Assembly: GCF_020283565.1 (NCBI RefSeq)
Contig: NC_060061.1
Location: 43,189,362-43,253,361, forward strand
DNA: 64,000 nucleotides
Origin: Trifolium pratense
Lineage: Eukaryota; Streptophyta; Magnoliopsida; Fabales; Fabaceae
Direction of reading: 5' to 3'
Within the stretch, counting starts at the first letter, position 1. Each line of letters opens with the position of its first letter. The position numbers were made by a program, and so were the translations under genes. The notes beneath the pieces are model-generated. The model did not search any database, was not told where the DNA came from, and worked only from the letters and a program-made list of their open reading frames with translations. This document shows, piece by piece, positions 25,650 through 36,791 of this stretch.

Positions 25650-26132
25650 CTATGAAGCACGAACTCCGACATGGACACGAAGACACCGCCAATGTAAGAA
25701 ATACAGGACACCGACACCGCTACATATTTATAAAAGATATAAATTGAGAATCAAAATATATACATATAAATTTAAGTTGAGCAAGTTATTTCTTAAAAAA
25801 AGTTTTAAAACAACATATGATAGTATTTTACCTTCATGTAATGTCTTCAATTCCTCATCGATCAATATTATTGTTTCGACACATCGTTAACTCTGGTAGA
25901 TATCTCTGATATGTGCCTAAGGAGAGTATAAGCAAAGAAAAACAATTTATTTTGGGACACGTGTCGCATGAGTGTCTTACAGGTGTCAGACACCGATCAA
26001 AGGAGTGTCAAAGCAAAAAAAAAATTTGAGTTGTTTTGGACACCGGTCTAAATCCAACACATGTCGTATGAATGTCATATGAGTGTCGGATACCGCAACA
26101 TGTCTAATTATAAAGGTTTGCCTGCTTCATAG
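25650..26132. mobile_element. Repeat element with CTATGAAGCA inverted ends
   Basis: It begins CTATGAAGCA and ends TGCTTCATAG. Both sub-terminal regions carry mirrored GTGTC/GACAC words (for example CCGACATGGACACG and GAGTGTCGGATACCGC). It is about 483 bp. It is the fullest copy in this window of the GTGTCGGACAC family also seen at 3826 and 14535. No transposase is seen and the target duplication is unclear, so the superfamily is open. Confidence 0.55.
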
Positions 26133-26609
26133 GGCTGAGGGAAAATTCTATTCCCGGATTGGAATGGAATGAAACCCCACGTTTTAGAGTAAAATTTCTC
26201 TTATACCCCTATTTCACTTTCACCCACATGTTCTTCCACTCTAATTTTTTTTCCCACCTTCTTTATAATAATCGAAAACTGCTTGCATCATGCTTATATT
26301 CATCTTGCTCCATGAGGTGTGAATGTGACTTTCTCAAAGGCTGCATTTTTGTGACTATTTGGTAAGTCAAATAAGCGAGTTTATAGTTTATTGGACTAGT
26401 TTATAAGTTTATTTGATGAAAATGTACGTGTTTGGTAATAAGTTTATCTAATTAGCTTGTAACGTTTTTTGAGATACTATTTCAAGTAGCGTGTGAGATT
26501 ATAGCTTTTTATATTTTATTCCATATTTACCCTATTATTTTCATTTATTATTATTATTTTTAAATTATAAGAACTATCCACTAACCATGTACTTTTATGT
26601 TATTTTGTA

Positions 26610-26756
26610 CTCCCTCCGATCTCATATATAAGCAAAAGTTGTTTTTTTAGATTCATTGAAAAAATGATGTATTTACTCTATATTTTAGATTAAATACGTT
26701 CGTTTTTCCGTGAATCTACAAAAACCACTTTTGCTTATATATGTGGCCGGAGGGAG
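26610..26756. mobile_element. Stowaway-like MITE
   Basis: A 147-bp element starts CTCCCTCCGATCTCATATAT and ends with the reverse complement (ATATATGTGGCCGGAGGGAG). It has TA on both sides (26608-26609, 26757-26758) and internal pairing throughout (AAGCAAAAGTTG with CCACTTTTGCTT). Size, CTCCCTCCG ends and TA duplication are diagnostic for Tc1/mariner-derived Stowaway MITEs. Confidence 0.85.
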
Positions 26757-26821
26757 TACTTATTACAACGGTTAAATTTGTCAAACACTTTAATTTTATT
26801 TTATTAGTTTTTCAGCTAAGT

Positions 26822-27260
26822 AGGGATGGCAACGGGCGCCCATGGGTGCGGGTTTGACACTTACCAAACTCACACCCGAAATCATCACCCAAACCCAAAC
26901 CCAAAGGCTGTTCGGGTGGCAAAACAACACCCACGCCCACGCCCATTGGGTTCAGGTTTTTTCCACCCAAACCCAAACCCGCAACACATTTGAAAATAAT
27001 TTGCAAACTTAAGAAATTAAATTCCAACATAGACTTTGAATTAAATTACAACTAAAATTAAGGTCTTCTAAGGAAATTCAAACATAGACTTTCAAGAAAT
27101 TACAACATAAACTTTCAAGAAATTAAATTACAACTAAAATTTAAGGTCTTCCAAGGAAATTGAGGGAGACTATGGGGATAATTAGGTAATTATAAAATAT
27201 TTCGGGTGAGTGTATGGGTTTCGGGTGTGTTTTTTTATATTATCCCGTGAATAAGATTTC
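26822..27260. repeat. CCCAAACCC-rich dispersed repeat
   Basis: It opens GGGATGGCAACGGGCGCCC and runs through many ACCCAAACCC/CACCCACGCCC words to about 26985. A TTCGGGTGAGTGTATGGG word at 27201 may be its other end. The composition is unlike the surrounding AT-rich DNA. A related fragment is near 7880-7970. It is a known type of plant dispersed repeat, with no ORF of note. Confidence 0.45.
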
Positions 27261-28287
27261 AACCTTTATGTTTTGGGAAACTTAATCCGAGAATAAATTG
27301 TATATATGTGAAACAAACATCCCTTTATACAATGATATGTACACTGAGAAAGAAAAAAATGTGATGGGTAAAAGTATCTTTTTTGGGGCTTAATAGACCC
27401 CTAAAAAAGTTATTTTAGGGCATAAATTTGGACTTAATTTTTAGGAACTAAGACGGTCGCATAAATTAGTGTTTAGACAAAAAAAAAAAATTGATCTAGC
27501 TTCAAAGAACATTCACAGAAGAATATACATCGAAATCCTCCAAAATAGTCCTAGTGAAATTCGAACCTAAAATCTTGCATTGTATTCATAGTATTGACCA
27601 TTTTGTTTCCATTTTGTGTAACAACTAATGGGTCTTTGTAGAAATTATATTATGCAGGGGGACAGGATGATAATGGAAACGACAAAGATCTGTTCATGGA
27701 TGAGCCTCCATTAGGTGCCTTCATAATCACATGTAGAAGCAAAAGTGACCCACATAGATAAGGGTTCTGATTTATTCAAAAATTTTGGGTAATGCTATTC
27801 TCCCCTCAATTTACTCAGAATTGAAATTTGTTTGAAAATATTTTTTGATAGTATAATTTTTTATTTGAAAATATATTTCGAAAGTGTAAATCTTACAAAA
27901 AAAATATCTTCCAATAATATATTTTTCTATGTTAGCAATAAAATATTTGAAAAATGTGTTATTTACCTTAGTTAATCCTTTTTTGACTCAATTTACCTTA
28001 ATTAATCCTACAATAATTAATATCATAAAAGAGAGAAAATACATTTATATTTCTCAATTGTAAATAGGTGTTTTATCATTTAAAAAAAAAATCAAATGTG
28101 TTTTATTTTTCTGTTAATAAAAGTTGGTCCAATTGATAAGGACTTGACTTATATTCTACGATAATCTGAGTTCAATTCTCAGCGTTAGAATCTTATTGGT
28201 GGATAATCTAATTTGTCACCTTCGGTATATTGAGTCTTTGTAAGTGGCTTATGTTTGGTAATGAACAAAAGTATGAAACATAAAAAG
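27261..28287. other. AT-rich intergenic DNA with a SINE-like relic
   Basis: About 28121-28260 has GGTCCAATTGATAAGGACTTG and GAGTTCAATTCTCAG in the spacing of pol III A and B boxes. It is related to the SINE at 25460 but without clear target duplication. Nothing else is recognised. Confidence 0.4.
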
Positions 28288-29260
28288 GAGCGCAGCTATG
28301 CTCCATTTTGGAGAGCTCCTTTTATTCCTTTTCACTTCACTGATAGATGACATGTGGCAAAAATTGATCAAAAGGTTGAGATTTAAAGTTTGTTTTAGTA
28401 AAAAATAAAAATAGGAAGCACAAAAACATCTTCTTCCTCAATCAGTGGAGTCATGGTTGCATTTCTTCTTCCTCCGCCGCAGTCCCTCTCTGGCCATCTC
28501 AATGGCGACTTTCTTCATCCCTCCCCAAACCATCCTCCATCTTCTCCTCGTCCTCTGTTTCCTTCGCCACCTCCTCTTCATCCCTCACTTCAAGAAGTTG
28601 AAGGATCCTTCTGCAAATCCTTGGCAGATCCGTTTTGAAAATCTAACAAAAATAAGATCGAAATCCATATTCAACTAAAAATCAAAACGCAAAACATGAA
28701 TTGACAAAAAAAAAGCGTGAGGGGGAGGGCATTCGACAATTGCCGGCGGCAGTGGAGGTGGTGGTGACGGCGGCGGTGGTGGAGGTAATGATGGAGGTGG
28801 TGGACACTCTATCACTTGTGGAGGTGGAGGTGGTAGAGGTTGACATGGATTTTCACACTCAGCACACATTGTGCATGGAACTTGGTCTTTTGCTACTAAT
28901 GAAGAAGCTCTGGTGTTAGATGAAAATGCAAGTATGAAAGTAAGCAAGAAAGGCAAAAAATTAGCCTTTCTTTGTGAATCGAAAATCAGATCGAGATCAT
29001 CCTTTGTGAAATTTGAAGAAGGAAAATGGAGTTGTCGTATATAAATTGTTTTGGCGGAGAGGGACGGTGGCAGAGGATGCGGTGGAGAAGTGGTTGCAGC
29101 TCCATGGACCATGAGTGATTGAGGAAGAAGGTGATGTTCTGCAAATATTTATTTTTACACTTTAAATCTCAGCCATTTGATATACCTTTGCCAAATGTCA
29201 TCCATCAGTGAAGCGAAAAGGAATAAAAGGAGCTCTCCAAAATGGAGCATAGCTGCGCTC
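28288..29260. mobile_element. MULE copy 2 carrying a captured gene fragment (Pack-MULE)
   Basis: It has 973 bp, begins GAGCGCAGCTATGCTCC and ends with its exact reverse complement, and is flanked by the perfect 9-bp duplication CATAAAAAG (28279-28287, 29261-29269). The terminal inverted repeats are about 150-170 bp, with near-identical first 60 bases. The interior holds a proline-rich secreted-protein fragment on the minus strand. No MURA transposase is present. Together with the 13100 copy this defines one family in the window. Confidence 0.9.
28675..29112 (-). pseudogene. Captured proline-rich (HRGP-like) gene fragment
   Basis: A 145-codon frame lies wholly inside the MULE. Its middle (about residues 48-72: KANFLPFLLTFILAFSSN) is a typical signal peptide. 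It is followed by VPCTMCAECENPCQP and then runs of PPPPP interspersed with VIECPPPP/AIVECPPP. This order (signal peptide, CTMC..C..PC, proline runs) matches small plant hydroxyproline-rich secreted proteins. The first roughly 45 codons and the last roughly 15 are MULE arm or read-through sequence. I interpret it as a transduplicated fragment. Whether it is expressed is unknown. Confidence 0.65.
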
Positions 29261-29303
29261 CATAAAAAGAAGCAATATCATTCTTAAGAATCTCAAGCAC
29301 ATT

Positions 29304-29480
29304 ATGGATTTCTTTTCATTCATCACTTTCCTTCTTTCATTACCAATTGCTCTTGTATTCACTTTGTTTCTTGTCACATTGAAAAAGAAAAAAAAGGGTC
29401 TAAAAAGAAAGTGTAGTTCAAGATAATCCTACTCAAAGAGAAGCTACATCCACCATTTGATGTTAGTAAGACTTTGAGGA
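29304..29480 (+). pseudogene. Broken relative of the 23530-24532 membrane protein
   Basis: ATG at 29304 opens a 40-codon frame whose hydrophobic part (TFLLSLPIALVFTLFLVTLKK) closely matches residues 38-58 of the gene at 24532. After a frameshift the match continues as SVVQDN, then KEKLHPPFDVSKT, in other frames up to about 29475. The similarity then ends. It lies only 35 bp beyond the MULE target duplication and on the opposite strand to its relative. Confidence 0.7.
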
Positions 29481-30403
29481 GTGCTAGCTAACAACACTCT
29501 ATCTTACACATATTCTCTAATTAGATGAAATTCATGTGAATCTCACCATTATGTGAGACTTATTTCAAAAGTGACGGACTCACATTGATTTCAACTAATT
29601 AGAGAGTGAATGTTAGAGAGATTGTTGAAAGCAGAGTGTTCCTAACACTCCTCTACTCACTTTACACTATGAAAAATGAATTGCTCACTTTAGAGTAGCC
29701 GAATCTAAAGGGTGATATGATCTCCATCAAAATCCCAGAGGACGAATATCAAAGAGGAGTACGTAGAAGGATGAAAAAATAATCTACACCCAAGATTGAT
29801 CATACCGAATGGAATAAAGTTAGTGACGACAAGTGAGTTGCATATCAAGTTATCTAAACCGTGCAAACCCTTAGGTTAGTTGAAGATAAACCCTCTTGGT
29901 AAGGGTGTATAGTTTATGAGGTTGATGACACTGATTCTTTTGATCAGGCTAGTCAACATTTGTCCCTTAATCATATCTCATGAAGTTATCAATGATGGAG
30001 GATAAATTAGAACTCAACAATGAACACATATTGAGAGAAAATGAAGGAAACTATCTTTGATTATTGAATTGAATGATGAAAATAGTGTTACAATGAGTAT
30101 ATATATACATAGTTGTGTAGCTAACTACTCTAACAACTTGTAACAGAAAAATAACAAACTAACTAACTAAAACTCTAGGATAGCTAAGCTAGTCTACATC
30201 ACACACACTATATTTACAATGCACCAATCTCTTGTTACACAAGTAACTTGCAATGTAAGCAACAGCAGGTTTAACAATATCATTGTTACATAGGACACAA
30301 ATTTATTTATTTTTGAATGGCAACATAGGACACAAATTAATAGCCTGATAATGTAATAAGTTCAATAGCCTCAGAGAATTCAATGAAACGAAATCAATTT
30401 TAA
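29481..30403. other. Region downstream of the relic, no clear gene
   Basis: About 29719-29790 contains a short plus-strand phrase (MISIKIPEDEYQRGVRRR) that may be further eroded coding sequence of the same or another gene. The remainder shows no recognisable feature. Confidence 0.3.
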
Positions 30404-31967
30404 CATAACAATTTCGGTTGAGGGCCTTTATTTCACTTTGTAAATATCATTATATTATATATTTTCTTATGATGTTGGAACATGTTTGAAAATGGAGAGA
30501 ATTTGGTTAGAAGTTGGAAGAATAAATACCAAGTCGTTGTAACTTAGAAATAGTGAAATGTAAATTGAAAAAGTGGGATAAGTCCCACATTAAAAATGAC
30601 ATATATACTCATTATTAGTATTAGTAGTGTTTGTGGGTCCGTTTGAATTTGACTTATTATTGAATTTATGAAAATAAATAAATTTTTATTTTAATTAAAT
30701 TACTTTTTATCCTATTCTTTATAGTATATTTTTTTCTAGTTTTGTCCCAAACAAACCCATTTTAGATTGACTTGAGTTTGAGTAAAGAAATAGAGATTGT
30801 TACTTGTTCTCGTCTTGCTGCTTGCTAATATAAAGTTGTTGTTAGGCATGGTGGAAAAATACCATGATGAGGCAGGTACGATCCAAACGTGTGCATTACT
30901 CAGAATCTGCTTCCATGACAATAAAAAAGTGTGAGTTAACAAATAATTTTATGAGTTTGCCTATTTTCAATACAATCATCATAATAAGTTGAACAGAAAG
31001 AAATAATAAGATTGATCATTCCTATTGTTATTATTTTATTAGCTTACATCTCAAGGCTCAAGAAATCAACTACAATGAATTAGCAAAGTCTCTTGGATTA
31101 AATTCTAAGCAAAAATTAATCAAATATATGGTCTAGAGTTTTCACAATTTCACCTTTCCAATCATAAATCATAATCACACACATGCATAACAATTTCGGT
31201 TGAGGGCCTTTATTTCACTTTGTAAATATCATTATATTATATATTTTCTTATGATGTTGGAACATGTTTGAAAATGGAGAGAATTTGGTTAGAAGTTGGA
31301 AGAATAAATACCAAGTCGTTGTAACTTAGAAATAGTGAAATGTAAATTGAAAAAGTGGGATAAGTCCCACATTAAAAATGACATATATACTCATTATTAG
31401 TATTAGTAGTGTTTGTGGGTCCGTTTGAATTTGACTTATTATTGAATTTATGAAAATAAATAAATTTTTATTTTAATTAAATTACTTTTTATCCTATTCT
31501 TTATAGTATATTTTTTTCTAGTTTTGTCCCAAACAAACCCATTTTAGATTGACTTGAGTTTGAGTAAAGAAATAGAGATTGTTACTTGTTCTCGTCTTGC
31601 TGCTTGCTAATATAAAGTTGTTGTTAGGCATGGTGGAAAAATACCATGATGAGGCAGGTACGATCCAAACGTGTGCATTACTCAGAATCTGCTTCCATGA
31701 CAATAAAAAAGTGTGAGTTAACAAATAATTTTATGAGTTTGCCTATTTTCAATACAATCATCATAATAAGTTGAACAGAAAGAAATAATAAGATTGATCA
31801 TTCCTATTGTTATTATTTTATTAGCTTACATCTCAAGGCTCAAGAAATCAACTACAATGAATTAGCAAAGTCTCTTGGATTAAATTCTAAGCAAAAATTA
31901 ATCAAATATATGGTCTAGAGTTTTCACAATTTCACCTTTCCAATCATAAATCATAATCACACACATG
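30404..31967. repeat. Perfect 782-bp tandem duplication
   Basis: Copy 1 is 30404-31185 and copy 2 is 31186-31967. By eye they are identical, and both begin CATAACAATTTCGG. The trinucleotide CAT also follows copy 2, so the breakpoint microhomology is CAT at most. The unit contains no convincing gene: the 68-codon minus frame is present identically in both copies and looks random. Confidence 0.9.
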
Positions 31968-31970
31968 CAT

Positions 31971-32616
31971 TCAACTATATTAATTTATTGTGAACACACA
32001 ATTCTTCATTTTTTTCTGTAGATAAACAAAATGACAATAGTCATTGGAAATTCGCAAATGGAGGAGTTAGGTTTCGAACATCGATCACAACGTAGGCCTA
32101 ACAATTTTGACATTATTATCGGTTAATAAAAATTTATGAGATTATTCCTATTTTTTTTTTAATTTGGCCAAAAATATTCATTTTCTAATTAGTTGAAATT
32201 CAAATACATGTCACTAAAATTACGCGCATCTTCCATGATTTAGTGAAACTCATTTAAATTTCAACAAATTAACTCACTTGTTTTCTCTTTCCTCATGCAA
32301 GCCACAAGTCCTGAGATTTTGTCCTAAAAATCTTAAAAACCATCGGTTGATATGTCAAGCTCAAAACAAGTAAACAATGAATAACCATTAATTTGTGGGA
32401 CAAATAGTAACCTAAAATATTGGCTATCTGGCTATATCCCTTTCAAGTAACAATCATCATTTATAACAAAAGCCCTGAATAGTAGGTAATCTTTGTAACT
32501 TGGGATAAAATCAAACATATGAATTATACTTCATAATAATTTGCCAACCATGGGTATTTTAGGAAATGAAAATAATAAATTCTATATGAATATCTCAAGT
32601 CTAAATTCCCCAACAT
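31971..32616. other. AT-rich upstream region
   Basis: A possible tRNA-derived relic (GGTTTCGAACATCG at about 32070) is seen. Otherwise nothing is recognised. The last part is the promoter region of the gene at 32724. Confidence 0.3.
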
Positions 32617-32626
32617 TATATATAAG
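32617..32626 (+). promoter_or_regulatory. Probable TATA box for the gene at 32724
   Basis: ATTATATATAAGG lies about 100 bp upstream of the ATG at 32724, which fits a plant core promoter with a short leader. Confidence 0.55.
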
Positions 32627-32723
32627 GAAACCTTCTTGCCTTTAAAAATACACCAAATCCCCATCTATTATAAATTATCCTCAATTTAGATCCACTTTCA
32701 TTCTATACAATAAAGTGGAAAAT

Positions 32724-33356
32724 ATGAATCAACTCAATTTCCATAAAATAGCATTTTTGACTCAAAGCATAAAACCTCATAACTATCTAATTAAGCTTAC
32801 TTCAATAATATTGTTAGTTTCATTATCTTTGTTTCCTTTCATATTTTTTCCTTCTTCATTAATTTCTTTCTTCCATGAATTCAACTTCTACTTCTCTACA
32901 TTCTCTCTTCAACTATTTACTCACACTATAGACAAAAATTGCATGTTCCTCCTATGCAATGGTCTCCTTGTTTTTGTTGGAATAACAAGATCTTTATCTT
33001 GGTCTAGTAGTGTTGATGAATCTTCCAACTTTGATAAAGATGGTTCACAATCACTATACTCAAATGTTGAAGCTATTAAAGAGTCTATGTTAGTAGAAGA
33101 AAAAGTTAAAAATATAAATTTGGAAGTAGGAAAAGGAAGTAGCATATTAGTTTCGGAACAAGAGGAAGAAATTAGCCTATTTGATGATGGAGATGAAGAC
33201 GAAGACGAAGAACAAGAAATGGTTGAAAGGATTGAAGAGGAAGAAGTTGTTGAAGAAGCAAATTTGGTGCTAAGTACTGAGGAGTTGAACAAAAAATTTG
33301 ACGACTTCATTAAAAGGATGAAGGAAGATTTGAGGATTGAAGCTAAAGTTAAGTAG
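32724..33356 (+). CDS. DUF4408/DUF761-like membrane protein
   Basis: A single-exon frame of 210 residues starts at the first ATG (MNQLNFHKIAF). Two hydrophobic stretches (about residues 27-50: IILLVSLSLFPFIFFPSSL; and 72-88: KNCMFLLCNGLLVFVGI) are the N-terminal membrane region seen in plant DUF4408-type proteins, including the characteristic K(N)..FLLCNGLLVF phrase. A long acidic middle follows (DDGDEDEDEE at about 157-166). The C terminus ELNKKFDDFIKRMKEDLRIEA is typical of DUF761. The function of the family is not established. The architecture (membrane anchor plus acidic tail) resembles the product at 23530-24532, but sequence relation is not obvious. It has no lesions. Confidence 0.75.
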   Translation: MNQLNFHKIAFLTQSIKPHNYLIKLTSIILLVSLSLFPFIFFPSSLISFFHEFNFYFSTFSLQLFTHTIDKNCMFLLCNGLLVFVGITRSLSWSSSVDESSNFDKDGSQSLYSNVEAIKESMLVEEKVKNINLEVGKGSSILVSEQEEEISLFDDGDEDEDEEQEMVERIEEEEVVEEANLVLSTEELNKKFDDFIKRMKEDLRIEAKVK

Positions 33357-34863
33357 TACAATGGTTTGAATTTAATTATGAACTTTTTCATGATGTTTCT
33401 AATATTGTATACTTTTTCTCTTTTAATTGGAATTTAGATTACAAGTTGTAACGGCATGCTGAAGTAGTTGATTATGGCCGACCGATCTGAATACAATGGT
33501 AAAGATTATTTAGTAATAATTAGTTGATTATCTTAATCCAATGGCAAAGATTAAATTAATAGTCGAGATCAATAAATGGTTTTATGTTTATGTGATTTTT
33601 TTTCCCTTTGGATAAGCTTATGTTCATGTGATTGAAACTGGATGAACTTTCTTATTCATTTTAATGGACTTCTTGATATAGAAGGTCCCATAGGCTCTCT
33701 CCATCAAAGGTAGTCATTCTCGAAATTGAATGGTTTTGTTTGATTTTCATAGTATCCCAATTTTGGTCGGTGAGAATATATTATTTCATAGCAAATTTAA
33801 ATTATGAAATATTTAAGACGTTTAGTGAGGTCAAAGCTTTTTGTTATATGGTAAATTATAAAAAGAAAATAGAATATTGCAGCTAAAAGTATTTGACTAG
33901 AAAAAGTTGCGTAATTGAGCTAGCCTGTAGGATAACATAACATGGTAAAAAATGTAAGGTTTAACTTTACTTTAAATAACAGTTTAGTGATCGTTTATTT
34001 TATTTTTTTAATAATATTTTAGTCTTCATGTTAGACCATGTGCAATGGGAGTTGAATGAGGAGTTGAATGAGGTGTTGAATGATTGGAGGAGGTATGTTG
34101 AAGATGATGCGGAGGAGGGAAGAGTTGAAAGTTTTCAACTGTGTTGAACACTGACGGAGGGGACACGTGGCGCTGCTTCATTTGGCCAAACAGGTGCGTG
34201 CGTTACATGCGCCGACAGGGAGAGTGAGTTGCTGCAAAACGCGAAGAGAGAAGAAGAGACGGGACACGTGTGATGCGCTGATTGGCTGTCCAGATTTTTA
34301 CCTCATTAATACTTTGAACTCAATTATTTCATTGCAAATTAATTTTTTATTTTTTTATTTTTTTTTACCAAAATTCATGATTTTTTTTTGTTTATAAATA
34401 GAGACTTGGTTCATTTGATTTGGACACAGAAAAAAAACCGGATTTTTTCACTATAATAATCTTATTATTATCTTCTTATTAGTGTTAATCTTGAAGTATT
34501 AGTCTTTTTTTAAGTGAAATGGATCCCAATAATCACTTCAACAACACCCATGCATTATTAGATAATCATATATAGGATTAGATGAACACTTTTACCACCT
34601 TTAAAATGATCATTATCAATAGAAATAAAAACACGGGTAACATCTCCAATCCCTGATAAAGAACATTCTTTTTCAGAACAAAGTTACAACAAGAATAATT
34701 GTGACATCATATTGGACAGCTTCAGGGTGATGGACCAGCAAACTGTTTCTCCATTGCATATGTTATTTGGGAATTACTTTTGGACATTTAAACATAAAAG
34801 TATCAATATTGTATAGTTTGCTCTTCATTTTCTTGTCATGCCTTCGATCTTTTGATTCACTTA
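33357..34863. other. Intergenic, possible Harbinger-like relic
   Basis: From TTA at about 34034 the sequence GACCATGTGCAATGG resembles a PIF/Harbinger-type terminus. CACGTGGCGCTGC, a TATA-like TTTATAAATAGAG (34392) and a short ATG frame (MDPNNHFNNTHALL, 34519) follow. A weak reverse match (CCATTGCATATG) lies at 34752. The element could not be closed convincingly. 33400-34030 shows nothing recognisable. Confidence 0.3.
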
Positions 34864-35453
34864 TGATCTAACCTGTTGATCAGAAAGGTTGAGGCCGGTC
34901 CGTTGAGCAAGCTTCCACACTGAAGGGGGGGTTTGTACCTGCAGGTGCTCCGATGCCTAAGTCAGCAAAGAGAACAAGAGAGATACAAGAAAAGAGAGAG
35001 AAAGTATAGTGAGAATGAATCAGAATACCTGGCTCTCCTGTCTAGGAGAGCTTTTATAGTGCCCTCAGCGCTGGGCCAAAGGTTGGTCTATTGGGCCGGG
35101 ATAACCGGCCCAATAGACTCAACTGCCAAGATAGTCCCTGTATCGTAGGGGAAGGCCGTTATTTGCCTCTATCTTGGTTGGAGCCGTTCCGCTATTCGCG
35201 GGTAAGGGATAAGCTCCATGACAGCTGTGGTTGGATAAAGGAGCACGTGCTAAACGTGCTGCTTAGCTGTTAAGCTACGTAGGAGCGGATCAACATGCGC
35301 GGATGTATGATCACGTGGTTAACGTGGTGCTAACCCGTTAAGTCGAGCAGGACACGTCATTGGCTAACGTGTCGGGGAAGTCTCCCCTTATTGGGCTGTG
35401 CCCCAAATGTCGGGCAGAAGGGATTGGGCCAGCCATTGGCCCAGTCCAGAACA
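34864..35453 (+). repeat. 5' LTR (590 bp)
   Basis: It runs from TGATCTAACC to CCAGAACA. It contains a TATA-like CTTTTATAGTGCC at about 35051, GC-rich segments (TTGGGCCGGGATAACCGGCC) and GTGTCGGGGAAGTCTCCCC near its end. That last word is the same CGGGGA..TCCCC hairpin motif as the array in the interior. Confidence 0.85.
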
Positions 35454-35463
35454 GGAGCCCCCC

Positions 35464-35497
35464 AAGTCGTTGCTCCTAGTCATAGGAGTAATGACTT
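35464..35497 (+). other. 15-bp hairpin immediately after the 5' LTR
   Basis: AAGTCGTTGCTCCTA, loop GTCA, then TAGGAGTAATGACTT. In plus-strand RNA all 15 positions pair, two of them as G-U. It occupies the place where a tRNA primer-binding site is expected. No TGG-starting site complementary to a tRNA end is evident just after 35453. Confidence 0.7.
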
Positions 35498-36170
35498 AAG
35501 GTCCATGCCCGTATATCGAGGAGGAGTTCATAATTCGTTGGTTATGATTGTTGCTCGCTTTCACGAGGAGAGTATATATGCTGCTCGTAAATTCCTCGGT
35601 GGCGTGGCGAGGAGGTTTTTCCAAGGAGGAAGTTTCTCTTTGCTCGTATCGCGTGCCACGATGTTCGAGGAGGAACTTACGGGGAAGAGATTCTACCTTT
35701 GAAAGTTACTGGCTTTCTAGTCCCTCGACTAATTGTCGGGGAGGAGTTGTGTTGATTGAACCTCGTAAACGTTGCCTGTTTTCGCGGGCATGTGCTTTTA
35801 TGAAGTTCGTTTCATTTACCCGCGATTGTTGGCTGTGTGGAGTGTCGAGGAAGTATAGATGTTGGATATTGACGGGATCCTCGAAGAACGCGCCGTCAGT
35901 TCGATGCGATGTGAAGAGACAGGCGTTTCTTTAGCTTTTGCCACGTGTGTTGGCTACGAAGAGGCGTAATAATTGCCTTGGGAGCATGCGCTAATTGCCT
36001 CATTTTACGAGGAGGTTTCTTGACCGCTGGATTCATCGTGTCTTTTCATTTTAAATCAGACTGAATCTCATCCATTTGATGGTTCCAATCGTGGCCTTTG
36101 GATTTAATTAACGGCTGTTATACGATCCAGCGTGATGTCTCGTGATGTAGAGGGTATGAGCCTGCTGGGT

Positions 36171-36180
36171 CTATAAATAG
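36171..36180 (+). promoter_or_regulatory. Internal TATA box of the retroelement gene
   Basis: GGTCTATAAATAGAGAG is a strong plant TATA box, outside the LTR. It sits about 150 bp before a donor-like CAAAG|GTAAATTC (36330). The leader would then be spliced to the acceptor TTTTCAG at 37335, ten bases before the ATG. Confidence 0.65.
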
Positions 36181-36791
36181 AGAGAAGGAAGGAACATTTT
36201 CACTTTTTACCATTTGCCTTCCCCTTCCTTCTGCGTTTTTGCTGCAGCTACTTGCTTCTTCCGTTTGATTCAGCGCTCAAAGTTTCATATCAAAGTTCCC
36301 AAAGGCTTTCCATTTTTCTCTTGACAAAGGTAAATTCTCTTTGCTTTTTACCTTCATTACTTGTGTAGATTTATGCTTTTGGGTTTTATTTCATACCCAT
36401 TTTGTTCATGTTTGTATTGGGTTTGTTTTGTACCCATTTTGCATTGTTTGAGAGTAAACAGTTTAAGTTACTGTTATTAGTGATATTTGATGTGTGATAG
36501 TGGTAGATTCGCCGTTCAAACGCTATTTTGTGCCTTATCTTTGCGCATTTACTTGATTTTCTGTATTTATGCTTGTATTTTGGGCTTTGAGGTTGTGCCC
36601 ACTGTGAGTGCCACTGCTTTAATGTGGTTTTAATGTGGCCCGTTGTTTATGTTTTCTGGGAAATAGGGGTAGATAGTGATGAATTTCTGGAAAATCACCT
36701 TGAATGTTGATGAACATTCATATGCTTTTGGAAAAGACTGATGAACACGAAGAACAGTGTCCAACTTTCTGGGATTCTATGAGTTTTGTGT

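Noticed and set aside
26812..27030. Glycine/proline-rich ORF
   Set aside because: It is produced by the CCCAAACCC-rich dispersed repeat.
28445..28678. Plus-strand ORFs in the left arm of the second MULE
   Set aside because: They overlap the inverted repeat arm and lack any recognisable domain. The better supported coding signal is on the minus strand.
30736..31724. Identical 68-codon ORFs, 782 bp apart
   Set aside because: The identity follows from the tandem duplication. There are no motifs and no plausible promoter.
34034..34765. Complete PIF/Harbinger element
   Set aside because: Only one terminus is convincing. The right end match is short and the TTA duplication does not line up.
35091..35934. 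Several plus-strand ORFs in and after the 5' LTR
   Set aside because: One is duplicated in both LTRs and none shows a domain. They are read as chance frames in GC-richer element DNA.
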